From SKKC01 sp046542845 (GTDB lineage: Bacteria; Spirochaetota; Spirochaetia; DSM-27196; SKKC01), in assembly GCA_046542845.1 (NCBI GenBank), contig JBKHAN010000116.1, forward strand, positions 1-5,587: DNA of 5,587 bases, in the 5' to 3' direction. How positions within the stretch are numbered: the first letter of the stretch is position 1; the number at the start of each line of letters is the position of its first letter. Of this stretch, positions 1 through 5,372 are shown piece after piece. Under the pieces are notes generated by a model, which saw nothing but the letters and a program-made list of their open reading frames with translations, made no database searches and was not told the origin of the DNA. The translations under genes and the position numbers were made by a program.

Positions 1-661
1 AAGGCTCTATCTCGTTCCATTCGCTGCCGTCGGCCGGAAACCCGGTCAATAGCAGCGCGCGATCGTTTCCTGTATCCATGACCGCGAGGCGCAGGCCGGC
101 AAACTCGGCGCTCCAGGGGTCAATGTCGTAGTTATTGCCAAGGAACCTGAGCATGGCGGCGTTGTTTCGCCGGAGCTCGAGGCGGATGCTGTTTGGGCCC
201 CGTTCAAGCGTAACGCGGCCGGAGGCGATGTAGGGTTCCTCGTCGCGATCGTCGGCGTTAAAGGCAACGACGGTCACCAGGTAGGTGGCTCCATCGAGGA
301 ATCCTCCAAGCGCTATACTGCTTCGCGTGCCGTCGAGAATTGTTCGACGCTCGGCGAAGGACAGCGAGTCCGGAAGCGCATCGCGGGTGCGAGCGCGTAA
401 CGCGAGTGCGTCGGCGAGGCGCTGCCGTTGGGCGCTTCCGGCGCTTCGTGGGAGTACGGTGCCTTCGCGGGCGACGAGTATGTGGAGCGCCGTCTCGCTG
501 AACGGAAGGCTTGAGGATCGGATGGCGTCGTTATCTGAAAGCGACAGCTCGACCTCAATTTCCGCGGCCGGGCCGGATGGCTGCATGCACGAACTGAGTA
601 GAACGAGGGTACAGGCGAGCACACATGCGGTTCGTGCGATTCTTCGGTGGGTCGCGATCAT
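1..661 (-). CDS. Predicted lipoprotein, unrecognised family (3' end outside window)
   Basis: The frame is open without a stop from the ATG at 661 down to base 1, about 220 codons, so the gene continues beyond the window. The N-terminus is a classic lipoprotein signal: a basic start (MIATHRRIAR), a hydrophobic core, and a lipobox L22-S-S-C25. The protein should therefore be exported, processed by signal peptidase II and lipid-anchored at Cys25. Residue +2 is Met, so there is no Asp retention signal. The mature part is mixed alpha/beta-looking and has no motif I recognise. A segment around residues 133-175 (GATYLVTVVAFNADD followed later by GPNSIRLELRR) resembles a small beta-sandwich of the kind found in many surface lipoproteins, but that is inference. 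The start is supported by an SD sequence at 669-675 and a well-placed promoter. It is transcribed divergently from the PPC-domain gene. The function is unknown. Confidence 0.8.
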   Translation of the reverse strand, partial: MIATHRRIARTACVLACTLVLLSSCMQPSGPAAEIEVELSLSDNDAIRSSSLPFSETALHILVAREGTVLPRSAGSAQRQRLADALALRARTRDALPDSLSFAERRTILDGTRSSIALGGFLDGATYLVTVVAFNADDRDEEPYIASGRVTLERGPNSIRLELRRNNAAMLRFLGNNYDIDPWSAEFAGLRLAVMDTGNDRALLLTGFPADGSEWNEIEP

Positions 662-668
662 GAAAAAA

Positions 669-675
669 CACCTCC
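669..675 (-). promoter_or_regulatory. Ribosome binding site of the lipoprotein gene
   Basis: On the minus strand this reads GGAGGTG, a near-perfect Shine-Dalgarno sequence, with 7 bases before the ATG at 661. It fixes the start of the lipoprotein and places its signal peptide at the true N-terminus. Confidence 0.8.
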
Positions 676-695
676 CGGATACAGGACCTTCTTGT

Positions 696-724
696 ACTAT
701 ACCCCGTGAAGGCGGGGGTGTCAC
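696..724 (-). promoter_or_regulatory. Sigma70-type promoter for the lipoprotein gene
   Basis: Read on the minus strand, the -35 box is GTGACA (719-724, five of six matches to TTGACA) and the -10 box is TATAGT (696-701, five of six matches to TATAAT), with an exact 17-bp spacer. Transcription would start near 689, giving a leader of about 28 bases that contains the SD sequence. The spacer holds a CCCCG/CGGGG inverted repeat (702-706 and 713-717), and a second imperfect dyad (723-741) overlaps the upstream edge of the -35 box. Either could be a regulator site. Confidence 0.6.
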
Positions 725-741
725 GTTCTCCGGGGAGACGT
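723..741. promoter_or_regulatory. Imperfect palindrome at the -35 box, possible operator
   Basis: The arms ACGT-t-CTCC (723-731) and GGAGACGT (734-741) are inverted repeats broken by one extra T, with a 2-base centre. The dyad overlaps the -35 hexamer of the leftward promoter (719-724), where a bound repressor would block RNA polymerase. Only the symmetry and position support this; no regulator gene is nearby. Confidence 0.3.
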
Positions 742-770
742 CCGAGTTGGTGCGTATTGTTCTCATCATC

Positions 771-790
771 ACTATATTCAACTATATTCA
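771..790. repeat. Exact 10-bp tandem duplication in an AT-rich promoter region
   Basis: The unit ACTATATTCA occurs twice in direct succession, so the copies sit one DNA helical turn apart. They lie in the most AT-rich part of the divergent intergenic region. They are about 31 bp upstream of the -35 box of the rightward gene and about 46 bp upstream of the -35 box of the leftward gene. The arrangement could serve as an activator site, an upstream promoter element or a bendable segment, or may simply be a slippage duplication. Confidence 0.7.
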
Positions 791-820
791 GAATTTTTTC
801 GTGTATTGTCGAGTTCTAAC

Positions 821-849
821 GGGACATTACGATCGCGAAGGTCTATAAT
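821..849 (+). promoter_or_regulatory. Sigma70-type promoter for the PPC-domain gene
   Basis: A perfect -10 hexamer TATAAT lies at 844-849 and is preceded, after a 17-bp spacer, by GGGACA at 821-826 (four of six matches to TTGACA). The expected start is near 856, giving a leader of about 53 bases before the ATG at 909. The AT-rich stretch and 10-bp duplication upstream may assist the weaker -35 box. Confidence 0.65.
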
Positions 850-896
850 CTCTACACAGTTTCCTGAGTTTAGCATCACGGGCGGATCGCGGAGAC

Positions 897-903
897 GAGG
901 GGG
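897..903 (+). promoter_or_regulatory. Ribosome binding site of the PPC-domain gene
   Basis: GAGGGGG lies 5 bases before the ATG at 909 (8 bases if only GAGG is counted). It is a usable Shine-Dalgarno sequence and supports this start, which also gives an intact signal peptide. Confidence 0.65.
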
Positions 904-908
904 AATAT

Positions 909-2663
909 ATGAAAAAAACAGGTTTACATCGGGTCCTTATGGGACTATTTCTGGCATTCGTAGCGGTCTCGTTGAGCTCACAAAGCGTCGTGTCAATTGA
1001 TACGGGTACATATCAGGGAACCGTCGACGCATCGTCGGGAACCTTTGACGGATACCGCGGGCAGGAGTACGAGCTACGGGTGCGGGGAGGGACTGAGTAT
1101 CAGATCGACCTGATATCGGGTGACTTTGATACCTACCTTCTGGTGTATCTTCCAGACGGCACGCGCCTGACCAACGACGACGGCGGGTCCGGGCTCAATT
1201 CGCGCCTGGTGACCACGCCGAACAGCTCGGGCACCATGCGTATTATTGCACGGGGTTTCAGTCGTTCGCCGTCGGGCACCTTCACGCTCACCGTCGCGCA
1301 AGGAGGCTCCGGCGGGGCCATGACCTCCCGGACCATAAGCCCCGGCACGTATTCGGGAAATCTGGACGCATCCTCGGGTGAATTCGAGGGGGACCGTGCA
1401 GACGAGTATCAGGTACGCGTCTCGGCAAACACGTCGTACGAGATTGATCTGACATCGAGTGACTTTGATACCTACCTTGTGGTTATACATCCCGACGGCA
1501 GCCGCTACAACGACGACGACGGCGGGTCCGGGTTTAATTCGCGCCTCGTGACCACACCATCGTCCAGCGGTACCATGCGCGTCATTGCGCGCGGGTTCAG
1601 CAGCAGCCCGAGCGGCGAGTATTCGCTTGCCGTTGCGCAGGCGGACTCCGGCGAGCCAATGTCCTCGCGGACTATCAGCCCCGGCACGTATTCGGGAAAT
1701 CTGAATGCGTCCTCGGGCGAGTACGACGGGTTCCGGGCAGATGAGTACCGCATGCGGGTCTCGGCAGACACGCGATACGAAATCGCTCTAGACTCAAGTG
1801 ATTTTGACGCCTATCTCGTGGTCATACACCCCGACGGCAGCAGCCATCGCAACGACGACGGCGGGTCAGGGCTGAACTCACTCCTCGCGACCACTCCCTC
1901 CTCCAGTGGTACCATGCGCATTATTGCGCGCAGCTTCAGCCGCACGCCGAACGGGAACTACACGCTATCGGTCGAGGAGGCACAGAGCGTGTCCAGATCG
2001 TCGCGAAGCGTCGAGCCGGGAACATATTCGGCGAGGCTCGATGTTTCCTCAGGCGAGTACGAAGGCAACCGTGCGGACGAATACCAGGTGAGGGTTTCGG
2101 CAAACACGCCCTACGAGATTAATCTGACCTCAAGTGAGTTTGATACCTACCTCGTGGTTATACATCCCGACGGCAGCCGCTACAACGACGACGACGGCGG
2201 GTCCGGGCTCAATTCGCGTATGGTCACCACCCCCTCCTCCAGCGGCACCATGCGTGTTATCGCGCGCGGGTTCAGCAGCAGTCCAAGCGGCGACTACATG
2301 CTCTCGATTTCCGTCGCCGACACAGAGTCATCAATGTCGGGCAGCACCATAGACGTCGGGACCTACACCGGCACGCTCAGTGCTTCGTCTGAACAGTTTG
2401 AGGGCTACCGAGCCGACGAATACCAGATGCGCGTCTCCGCCGGTACCAGTTATTTTATAGGTCTTGATTCGAGCGATTTTGACACCTACCTGGTGGTTAT
2501 TCACCCGGACGGCAGCCGCCACAACAACGACGACGGCGGGTCCGGTTTGAACTCCGCGCTGTCGACCACACCGCAGACATCGGGCATGATGCGCATTATC
2601 GTACGGGGTTTCCAGCAGGACCCGAGCGGTCAGTACAGCCTCCAGGTGCAGGGCCCAAGCTGA
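909..2663 (+). CDS. Exported protein of five tandem PPC-like domains
   Basis: This 584-residue protein starts with a Sec-type signal peptide: MKKTGLHR, then a hydrophobic stretch to about residue 22, with likely cleavage near SSQS (residues 23-26). There is no lipobox. The rest is five copies of one domain at about residues 29-130, 140-243, 252-356, 365-468 and 478-581, joined by short Ser/Gly-rich linkers; the GTY landmark recurs every 112-113 residues. Each unit carries the pattern Y-x-(L/M/V)-R-V, SxxFD(T/A)YL, PDG, NDDGGSG(L/F)NS, TP..SG.MRII and PSG.Y.L.V, which matches the bacterial pre-peptidase C-terminal (PPC, PF04151) beta-sandwich family. In that family such domains usually trail secreted peptidases. 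Here no catalytic domain is present, so a structural, binding or envelope role is inferred. Asp-rich loops could bind Ca2+. The gene is transcribed alone and divergently from the lipoprotein gene, and converges on the thioredoxin gene. Confidence 0.85.
   Translation: MKKTGLHRVLMGLFLAFVAVSLSSQSVVSIDTGTYQGTVDASSGTFDGYRGQEYELRVRGGTEYQIDLISGDFDTYLLVYLPDGTRLTNDDGGSGLNSRLVTTPNSSGTMRIIARGFSRSPSGTFTLTVAQGGSGGAMTSRTISPGTYSGNLDASSGEFEGDRADEYQVRVSANTSYEIDLTSSDFDTYLVVIHPDGSRYNDDDGGSGFNSRLVTTPSSSGTMRVIARGFSSSPSGEYSLAVAQADSGEPMSSRTISPGTYSGNLNASSGEYDGFRADEYRMRVSADTRYEIALDSSDFDAYLVVIHPDGSSHRNDDGGSGLNSLLATTPSSSGTMRIIARSFSRTPNGNYTLSVEEAQSVSRSSRSVEPGTYSARLDVSSGEYEGNRADEYQVRVSANTPYEINLTSSEFDTYLVVIHPDGSRYNDDDGGSGLNSRMVTTPSSSGTMRVIARGFSSSPSGDYMLSISVADTESSMSGSTIDVGTYTGTLSASSEQFEGYRADEYQMRVSAGTSYFIGLDSSDFDTYLVVIHPDGSRHNNDDGGSGLNSALSTTPQTSGMMRIIVRGFQQDPSGQYSLQVQGPS
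993..2651 (+). repeat. Five-copy coding repeat, about 339 bp per unit (PPC-like domains)
   Basis: The domain units lie at about 993-1298, 1326-1637, 1662-1976, 2001-2312 and 2340-2651. Similarity between copies is patchy. Units 2 and 4 share a 69-bp block (1464-1532 and 2139-2207) with one silent difference. Units 2 and 3 share a different exact 27-bp block at their left ends (1338-1364 and 1677-1703). Unit 1 is the most divergent in its first half. Such a mosaic suggests gene conversion or unequal exchange between units. Confidence 0.85.
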
Positions 2664-2669
2664 TGGAGA

Positions 2670-2685
2670 GCCTCGCTATCGAGGC
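2670..2685. terminator. Short hairpin just after the PPC-domain gene
   Basis: A perfect 6-bp stem GCCTCG/CGAGGC encloses a 4-base loop CTAT, starting 7 bases after the stop codon. No T-tract follows on either strand, so it is not a textbook intrinsic terminator. It may protect the mRNA 3' end or act together with the larger hairpin downstream. Confidence 0.35.
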
Positions 2686-2696
2686 ACCTGCGGCAA

Positions 2697-2746
2697 AACG
2701 CCGGTTCGGGGTCGCGCACACATGCGTGCATTCCCGGGCCGGCGTT
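2697..2746. terminator. Long hairpin between convergent genes, probable two-way terminator
   Basis: An exact 8-bp inverted repeat (AACGCCGG at 2697-2704, CCGGCGTT at 2739-2746) extends inward through two G-U pairs and a CGGG/CCCG stem (2707-2710 with 2733-2736) to a further small inner stem. For minus-strand transcripts, coming from the thioredoxin gene, the stem ends in TTTT (2695-2698 on the plus strand as AAAA), part of which is in the stem, so it is a weak intrinsic terminator. For plus-strand transcripts only a short T-poor tail follows. Its position between two converging stop codons (2663 and 2748) fits a shared terminator. Confidence 0.5.
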
Positions 2747-2747
2747 G

Positions 2748-3065
2748 TCATGTACGCGCGATCGCTGCCTCGATCGCCGCTTTCAGCTTCTTTCTGCTTC
2801 GAACACCCCGAACAGTCAGCACCGCTTCGCCGCCGACCACGAGCATAGTCGTCGGAATCGATGTCACGCGGTAGCGCGTCGCGAGCTCGGGTTGCGCATG
2901 GGTGTCCACCACTATGGTGTTGACCCGCTCATCGAGCTCGCGGGCGACATCGGCAAATACGGGCGCGAATGCTTCGCAATGTCCGCACCAGTCAGCGGTG
3001 AACTCTATGAGCAGGGGTCGCTCCGCGTTCGTGCTGGTGGTAGGGTTGGTTTCGGCGTCGCTCAT
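2748..3065 (-). CDS. Thioredoxin-like protein with WCGHC active site
   Basis: This 105-residue cytosolic protein has a thioredoxin fold. The redox motif is W26-C27-G28-H29-C30, followed by an alpha-2 helix (EAFAPVFADVARELDE), the cis-proline signature S69-I-P71-T, and the final beta strands and helix with G87. It should carry out dithiol-disulphide exchange or sense redox state; there is no signal peptide. WCGHC is the motif of protein disulphide isomerases rather than WCGPC of classical thioredoxins, and usually makes the disulphide more oxidising. Aligned to E. coli TrxA, the buried Asp26 is Glu21, Trp28 is Thr23 and Lys57 is Val52. The first strand and helix are replaced by a short polar Ser/Thr/Asn-rich tail of about 16 residues. 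The start ATG overlaps the helicase stop in ATGA, and an SD (GAGGA) lies 5 bases upstream, so it is the last gene of the helicase transcript and is translationally coupled. I am sure of the fold but not of the partner. Confidence 0.9.
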   Translation of the reverse strand: MSDAETNPTTSTNAERPLLIEFTADWCGHCEAFAPVFADVARELDERVNTIVVDTHAQPELATRYRVTSIPTTMLVVGGEAVLTVRGVRSRKKLKAAIEAAIART

Positions 3066-5311
3066 GCGTGTCCTCTGAAACAGGTGAGTAGATCTGCGAT
3101 TGCTGCATCCGGCGGCGGGTCAAGCGTGAATATATTCAGATGATCCATAGCCCGGGTCGACGCGACGTAGAGCAGGTTTCGCCGCATGCGATCGGCGGAA
3201 TGAGGTTCGAGGTCCGAACCGACAAAGGGGCTCTGCGGCAGGAACAGCAGCACGACCGGAAAATCAAGACCCTTCGCAGAATGAAGCGTAGAGATGCGCA
3301 CGGCGCGGTTCTCGGAAAACGAAAAGCCCGGATCGCGAATCCGGGCGAGGCTGTATCCGGCGGGCTCGAGCACTGCCTCTATGGTTTCGTAGCTCTGTTT
3401 CGTCGGGACAAGAACGCAAACGTTCTCCCGCTCGTAACCGAGCGTTTCGGTAAAGATTCTCAGTCGCGACAGCAGCAGCTCTGCGAGGCTGCGCGAGTCG
3501 GCGGTCTGAAAGACCTCCGGCTGCGGTCCGTCGCGAAAGGCGTCGGGCTGGTTCTCGCCGTCGAGGCCGGGAACGGTCTGTCTGAACGCTTCCGCCTTTT
3601 CGTGTATCTGCACGGTATTTCTGAAGTTGGTTCTGAGTATGCGCGTTCTGCCCTGTATGTCGATGCCCGCCTGCCTGAAGGTAAAGCCAGGCTGATAGAT
3701 GGACTGATCCGCATCACCGGCCAGGAGCACGCAGCGACGGGCGCATGCCTTCAGCGCCCGAAGTACGATCGCCGGCAGATCCTGCGCCTCATCTATAAAG
3801 ATGTAGTCGAAGCGGGTCGGCGTCTCGGGGGCGGGGGATGTCTCGGGGGCGGGGGCCGCGAGGGCCGGGCCAGTCGCAGGTACGGCGCCAGCCGCCGCAC
3901 TCGCGCCCGCCGAGGCGCCCTGCACCGCCTCGACAACCCGCTTCGCCGCGAAGCCGCGGGCGTAGAGTCGCTCGCGTTCCATTGCCGCGGCGAAGGCGCC
4001 GGCGGCGTCCCATACCGCGGCCCGGCCGTTTCGGCCCACGGCTTTTTTCATGCCGGGGCGGTCCATCATCCTGTCCACATACTGCTCCCGTGTCGCTCCC
4101 CGGGCCCAGATGACCTGCTCAAGCTCCGCCAGAAAATCGGTGGCGGTAAATCCCGGCGGGAGCTTCTGCGGCAGCAGCGGGTCGAGCTCCTCGCGTTTGA
4201 AGGCGATGCGAGCACCCGGCGCGATCTCCTGCAGACGCTCGAGCAGAAACTGATCGGCTGTCGCGATTCGGTCGCCGTCGTCGAGCTGTTCGTGCAGCAT
4301 GATCGACGAGAGGTAGCGGTCGTACTTGACGAGGGTGTTGGTGTAGGTCAGAAGCGCGACGCTCCCCTGAATCTCGGGTATGTCGAGTTCGCCCTGCCCG
4401 CCCGGGGTCTGCACTCCCTTCGCCGTCTCGATTGCCTTCAGGAGCACGAGGGTCTTTCCTGTTCCCGCGGCACCTTTGACGAGGAAATCGTGGTCGAGCG
4501 AGATCTGGGAGAGAACCTGCTTCTGCTCGGCGGTGAGTCTGACGATGGTGCGCTCGTAGTCGAGGCGGGTGCGCGTATAAATGCTGATCTGCGCGAGTGC
4601 GTCCACGTAGGCCTGCGCGTCGTCGAGTTCCCCCTGCCGCCTTCGAAGCGACCTCAGCTCCTCGGTAAGCTTCGCGCGCTCTGATCTGAGGCTGTCGATT
4701 TTCGCGTCTTTCCCGGAGGTGCGCTGTTCGAGGTCCGCGATGCGCCGCGACAGGTCGGTGTGCTCGCGGGAGAGGTGCTCGAAGCGCTCGCGTATGCCCT
4801 CGAGCTCGGTCACGCGTTCGGTCAGTGCCTTTGACTCCGCCTGCGCGACGTGAAGCCGGTACCCGGTTTCGGTCAGCTCATGAGCGAGTTGGGAGACCGT
4901 GCGGCGTTCCTTCCACACGTCAAGGTATGACTCCACGTTCACAAGCTCTTCGGACTCGATGCCCGCGAGCGCGCAGAACTGTAGCAGATGCTGCGTGGCA
5001 GCCCGTGCCATCTCGGTGTCGAGCGACACGAAACGGTGCCGCACGTCGTTGGTCAGAGCGTGCGCGCGGCGCATAAGTCCGAGCACCGCGTAGCGCTGTG
5101 CGTGTGGATGATCGCCGTTTCGTTGCATAAGATCACCCCGGAAGGCGTCGAGATAGGCGTAGAAGGTGTCGTAGGCGGGATTCTCGGGCATGCACACACT
5201 GCGCATGTAGGCTTCGGCAAAGGAGTGCACGGCAAGAACAAACACGCCCGGGTCAGAGCCCTGAAGGCGTGCCAGGCGGATCAGTTGATTCTCGCGCTCC
5301 GTGTGCGGCAT
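3062..5311 (-). CDS. Superfamily 1 (UvrD/Rep-like) helicase with N-terminal helical domain and coiled coil
   Basis: The protein has 749 residues from the ATG at 5311; an in-frame TTG at 5332 would add seven. The C-terminal half holds the full SF1A motor: an LTAEQ-type Q motif (259-263), Walker A GAAGTGKT (280-287), Ia ALLTYTN (319-325), Walker B IFIDEAQD (504-511), III LLAGDADQSIY (529-539), IV LRTNFRNT (559-566, Arg564), V STLHSAKGLDF (674-684) and VI LLYVASTRA (713-721, Arg720). All key ATPase residues are present, so it is likely an active ATP-driven nucleic-acid translocase. The space between motifs IV and V is short, so a large 2B subdomain is lacking. Residues 1-135 form a helical domain with a TNDVRH motif (87-92), reminiscent of DUF4145/HEPN-like domains. 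Residues about 140-235 are a charged coiled coil. An Ala/Pro-rich linker (465-498) interrupts the motor before motif II. No nuclease motif is visible. Neither start has a clear SD. It lies between the repeat-protein gene and the thioredoxin gene on the same strand. The motor assignment is secure; the role (repair, RNA handling or defence) is open. Confidence 0.88.
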   Translation of the reverse strand: MPHTERENQLIRLARLQGSDPGVFVLAVHSFAEAYMRSVCMPENPAYDTFYAYLDAFRGDLMQRNGDHPHAQRYAVLGLMRRAHALTNDVRHRFVSLDTEMARAATQHLLQFCALAGIESEELVNVESYLDVWKERRTVSQLAHELTETGYRLHVAQAESKALTERVTELEGIRERFEHLSREHTDLSRRIADLEQRTSGKDAKIDSLRSERAKLTEELRSLRRRQGELDDAQAYVDALAQISIYTRTRLDYERTIVRLTAEQKQVLSQISLDHDFLVKGAAGTGKTLVLLKAIETAKGVQTPGGQGELDIPEIQGSVALLTYTNTLVKYDRYLSSIMLHEQLDDGDRIATADQFLLERLQEIAPGARIAFKREELDPLLPQKLPPGFTATDFLAELEQVIWARGATREQYVDRMMDRPGMKKAVGRNGRAAVWDAAGAFAAAMERERLYARGFAAKRVVEAVQGASAGASAAAGAVPATGPALAAPAPETSPAPETPTRFDYIFIDEAQDLPAIVLRALKACARRCVLLAGDADQSIYQPGFTFRQAGIDIQGRTRILRTNFRNTVQIHEKAEAFRQTVPGLDGENQPDAFRDGPQPEVFQTADSRSLAELLLSRLRIFTETLGYERENVCVLVPTKQSYETIEAVLEPAGYSLARIRDPGFSFSENRAVRISTLHSAKGLDFPVVLLFLPQSPFVGSDLEPHSADRMRRNLLYVASTRAMDHLNIFTLDPPPDAAIADLLTCFRGHA
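3071..3075 (-). promoter_or_regulatory. Ribosome binding site of the thioredoxin gene, inside the helicase gene
   Basis: On the minus strand this reads GAGGA, 5 bases before the ATG at 3065, within the last codons of the helicase. Together with the ATGA overlap it supports re-initiation of ribosomes finishing the helicase. Confidence 0.6.
3822..3855 (+). repeat. 18-bp tandem repeat with G-quadruplex motif in the helicase linker
   Basis: The unit GTCTCGGGGGCGGGGGAT at 3822-3839 is followed by a second copy lacking only the last two bases (3840-3855). It encodes the PETSPA-type repeats of the helicase linker. Four runs of five G on the plus strand (3827-3831, 3833-3837, 3845-3849, 3851-3855), with loops of 1, 7 and 1 bases, fit the canonical G-quadruplex pattern. 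The G-rich strand is the template strand of the helicase gene. Confidence 0.75.
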
Positions 5312-5372
5312 GTGCGCGATATTATCATACAAATTCGATCATGTCCGGTTGGTACCTGCGCCGGCCCGGGAA

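Noticed and set aside
285..848. A 187-codon open frame on the plus strand
   Set aside because: It lies opposite the lipoprotein gene, and its end runs through the divergent promoters; the product is Ser/Arg-rich without a recognisable fold.
1074..1490. A minus-strand open frame inside the PPC array
   Set aside because: Its repeated sequence (KVGIKVTR) is only the mirror image of the PPC repeats on the other strand.
3127..3138. A perfect 12-bp palindrome TGAATATATTCA
   Set aside because: It lies inside the helicase coding region near its 3' end and reads as ordinary codons (LNIF); no promoter is nearby. The likeness to the ACTATATTCA repeat at 771-790 is probably chance.
2745..3143. A 132-codon open frame on the plus strand over the thioredoxin gene
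   Set aside because: The opposite strand encodes a clear thioredoxin with active site and cis-proline; this frame has no start signal or domain.
3140..4684. A 514-codon open frame on the plus strand, opposite the helicase
   Set aside because: It is antisense to a gene with intact helicase motifs; its protein is Arg/Gly-rich with no domain, and such long mirror frames are common in GC-rich coding DNA.
5341..5372. GC-rich gap after the repeat-protein stop as a possible terminator
   Set aside because: Only 4-bp stems can be formed and no T-run follows, so read-through into the helicase gene is more likely.
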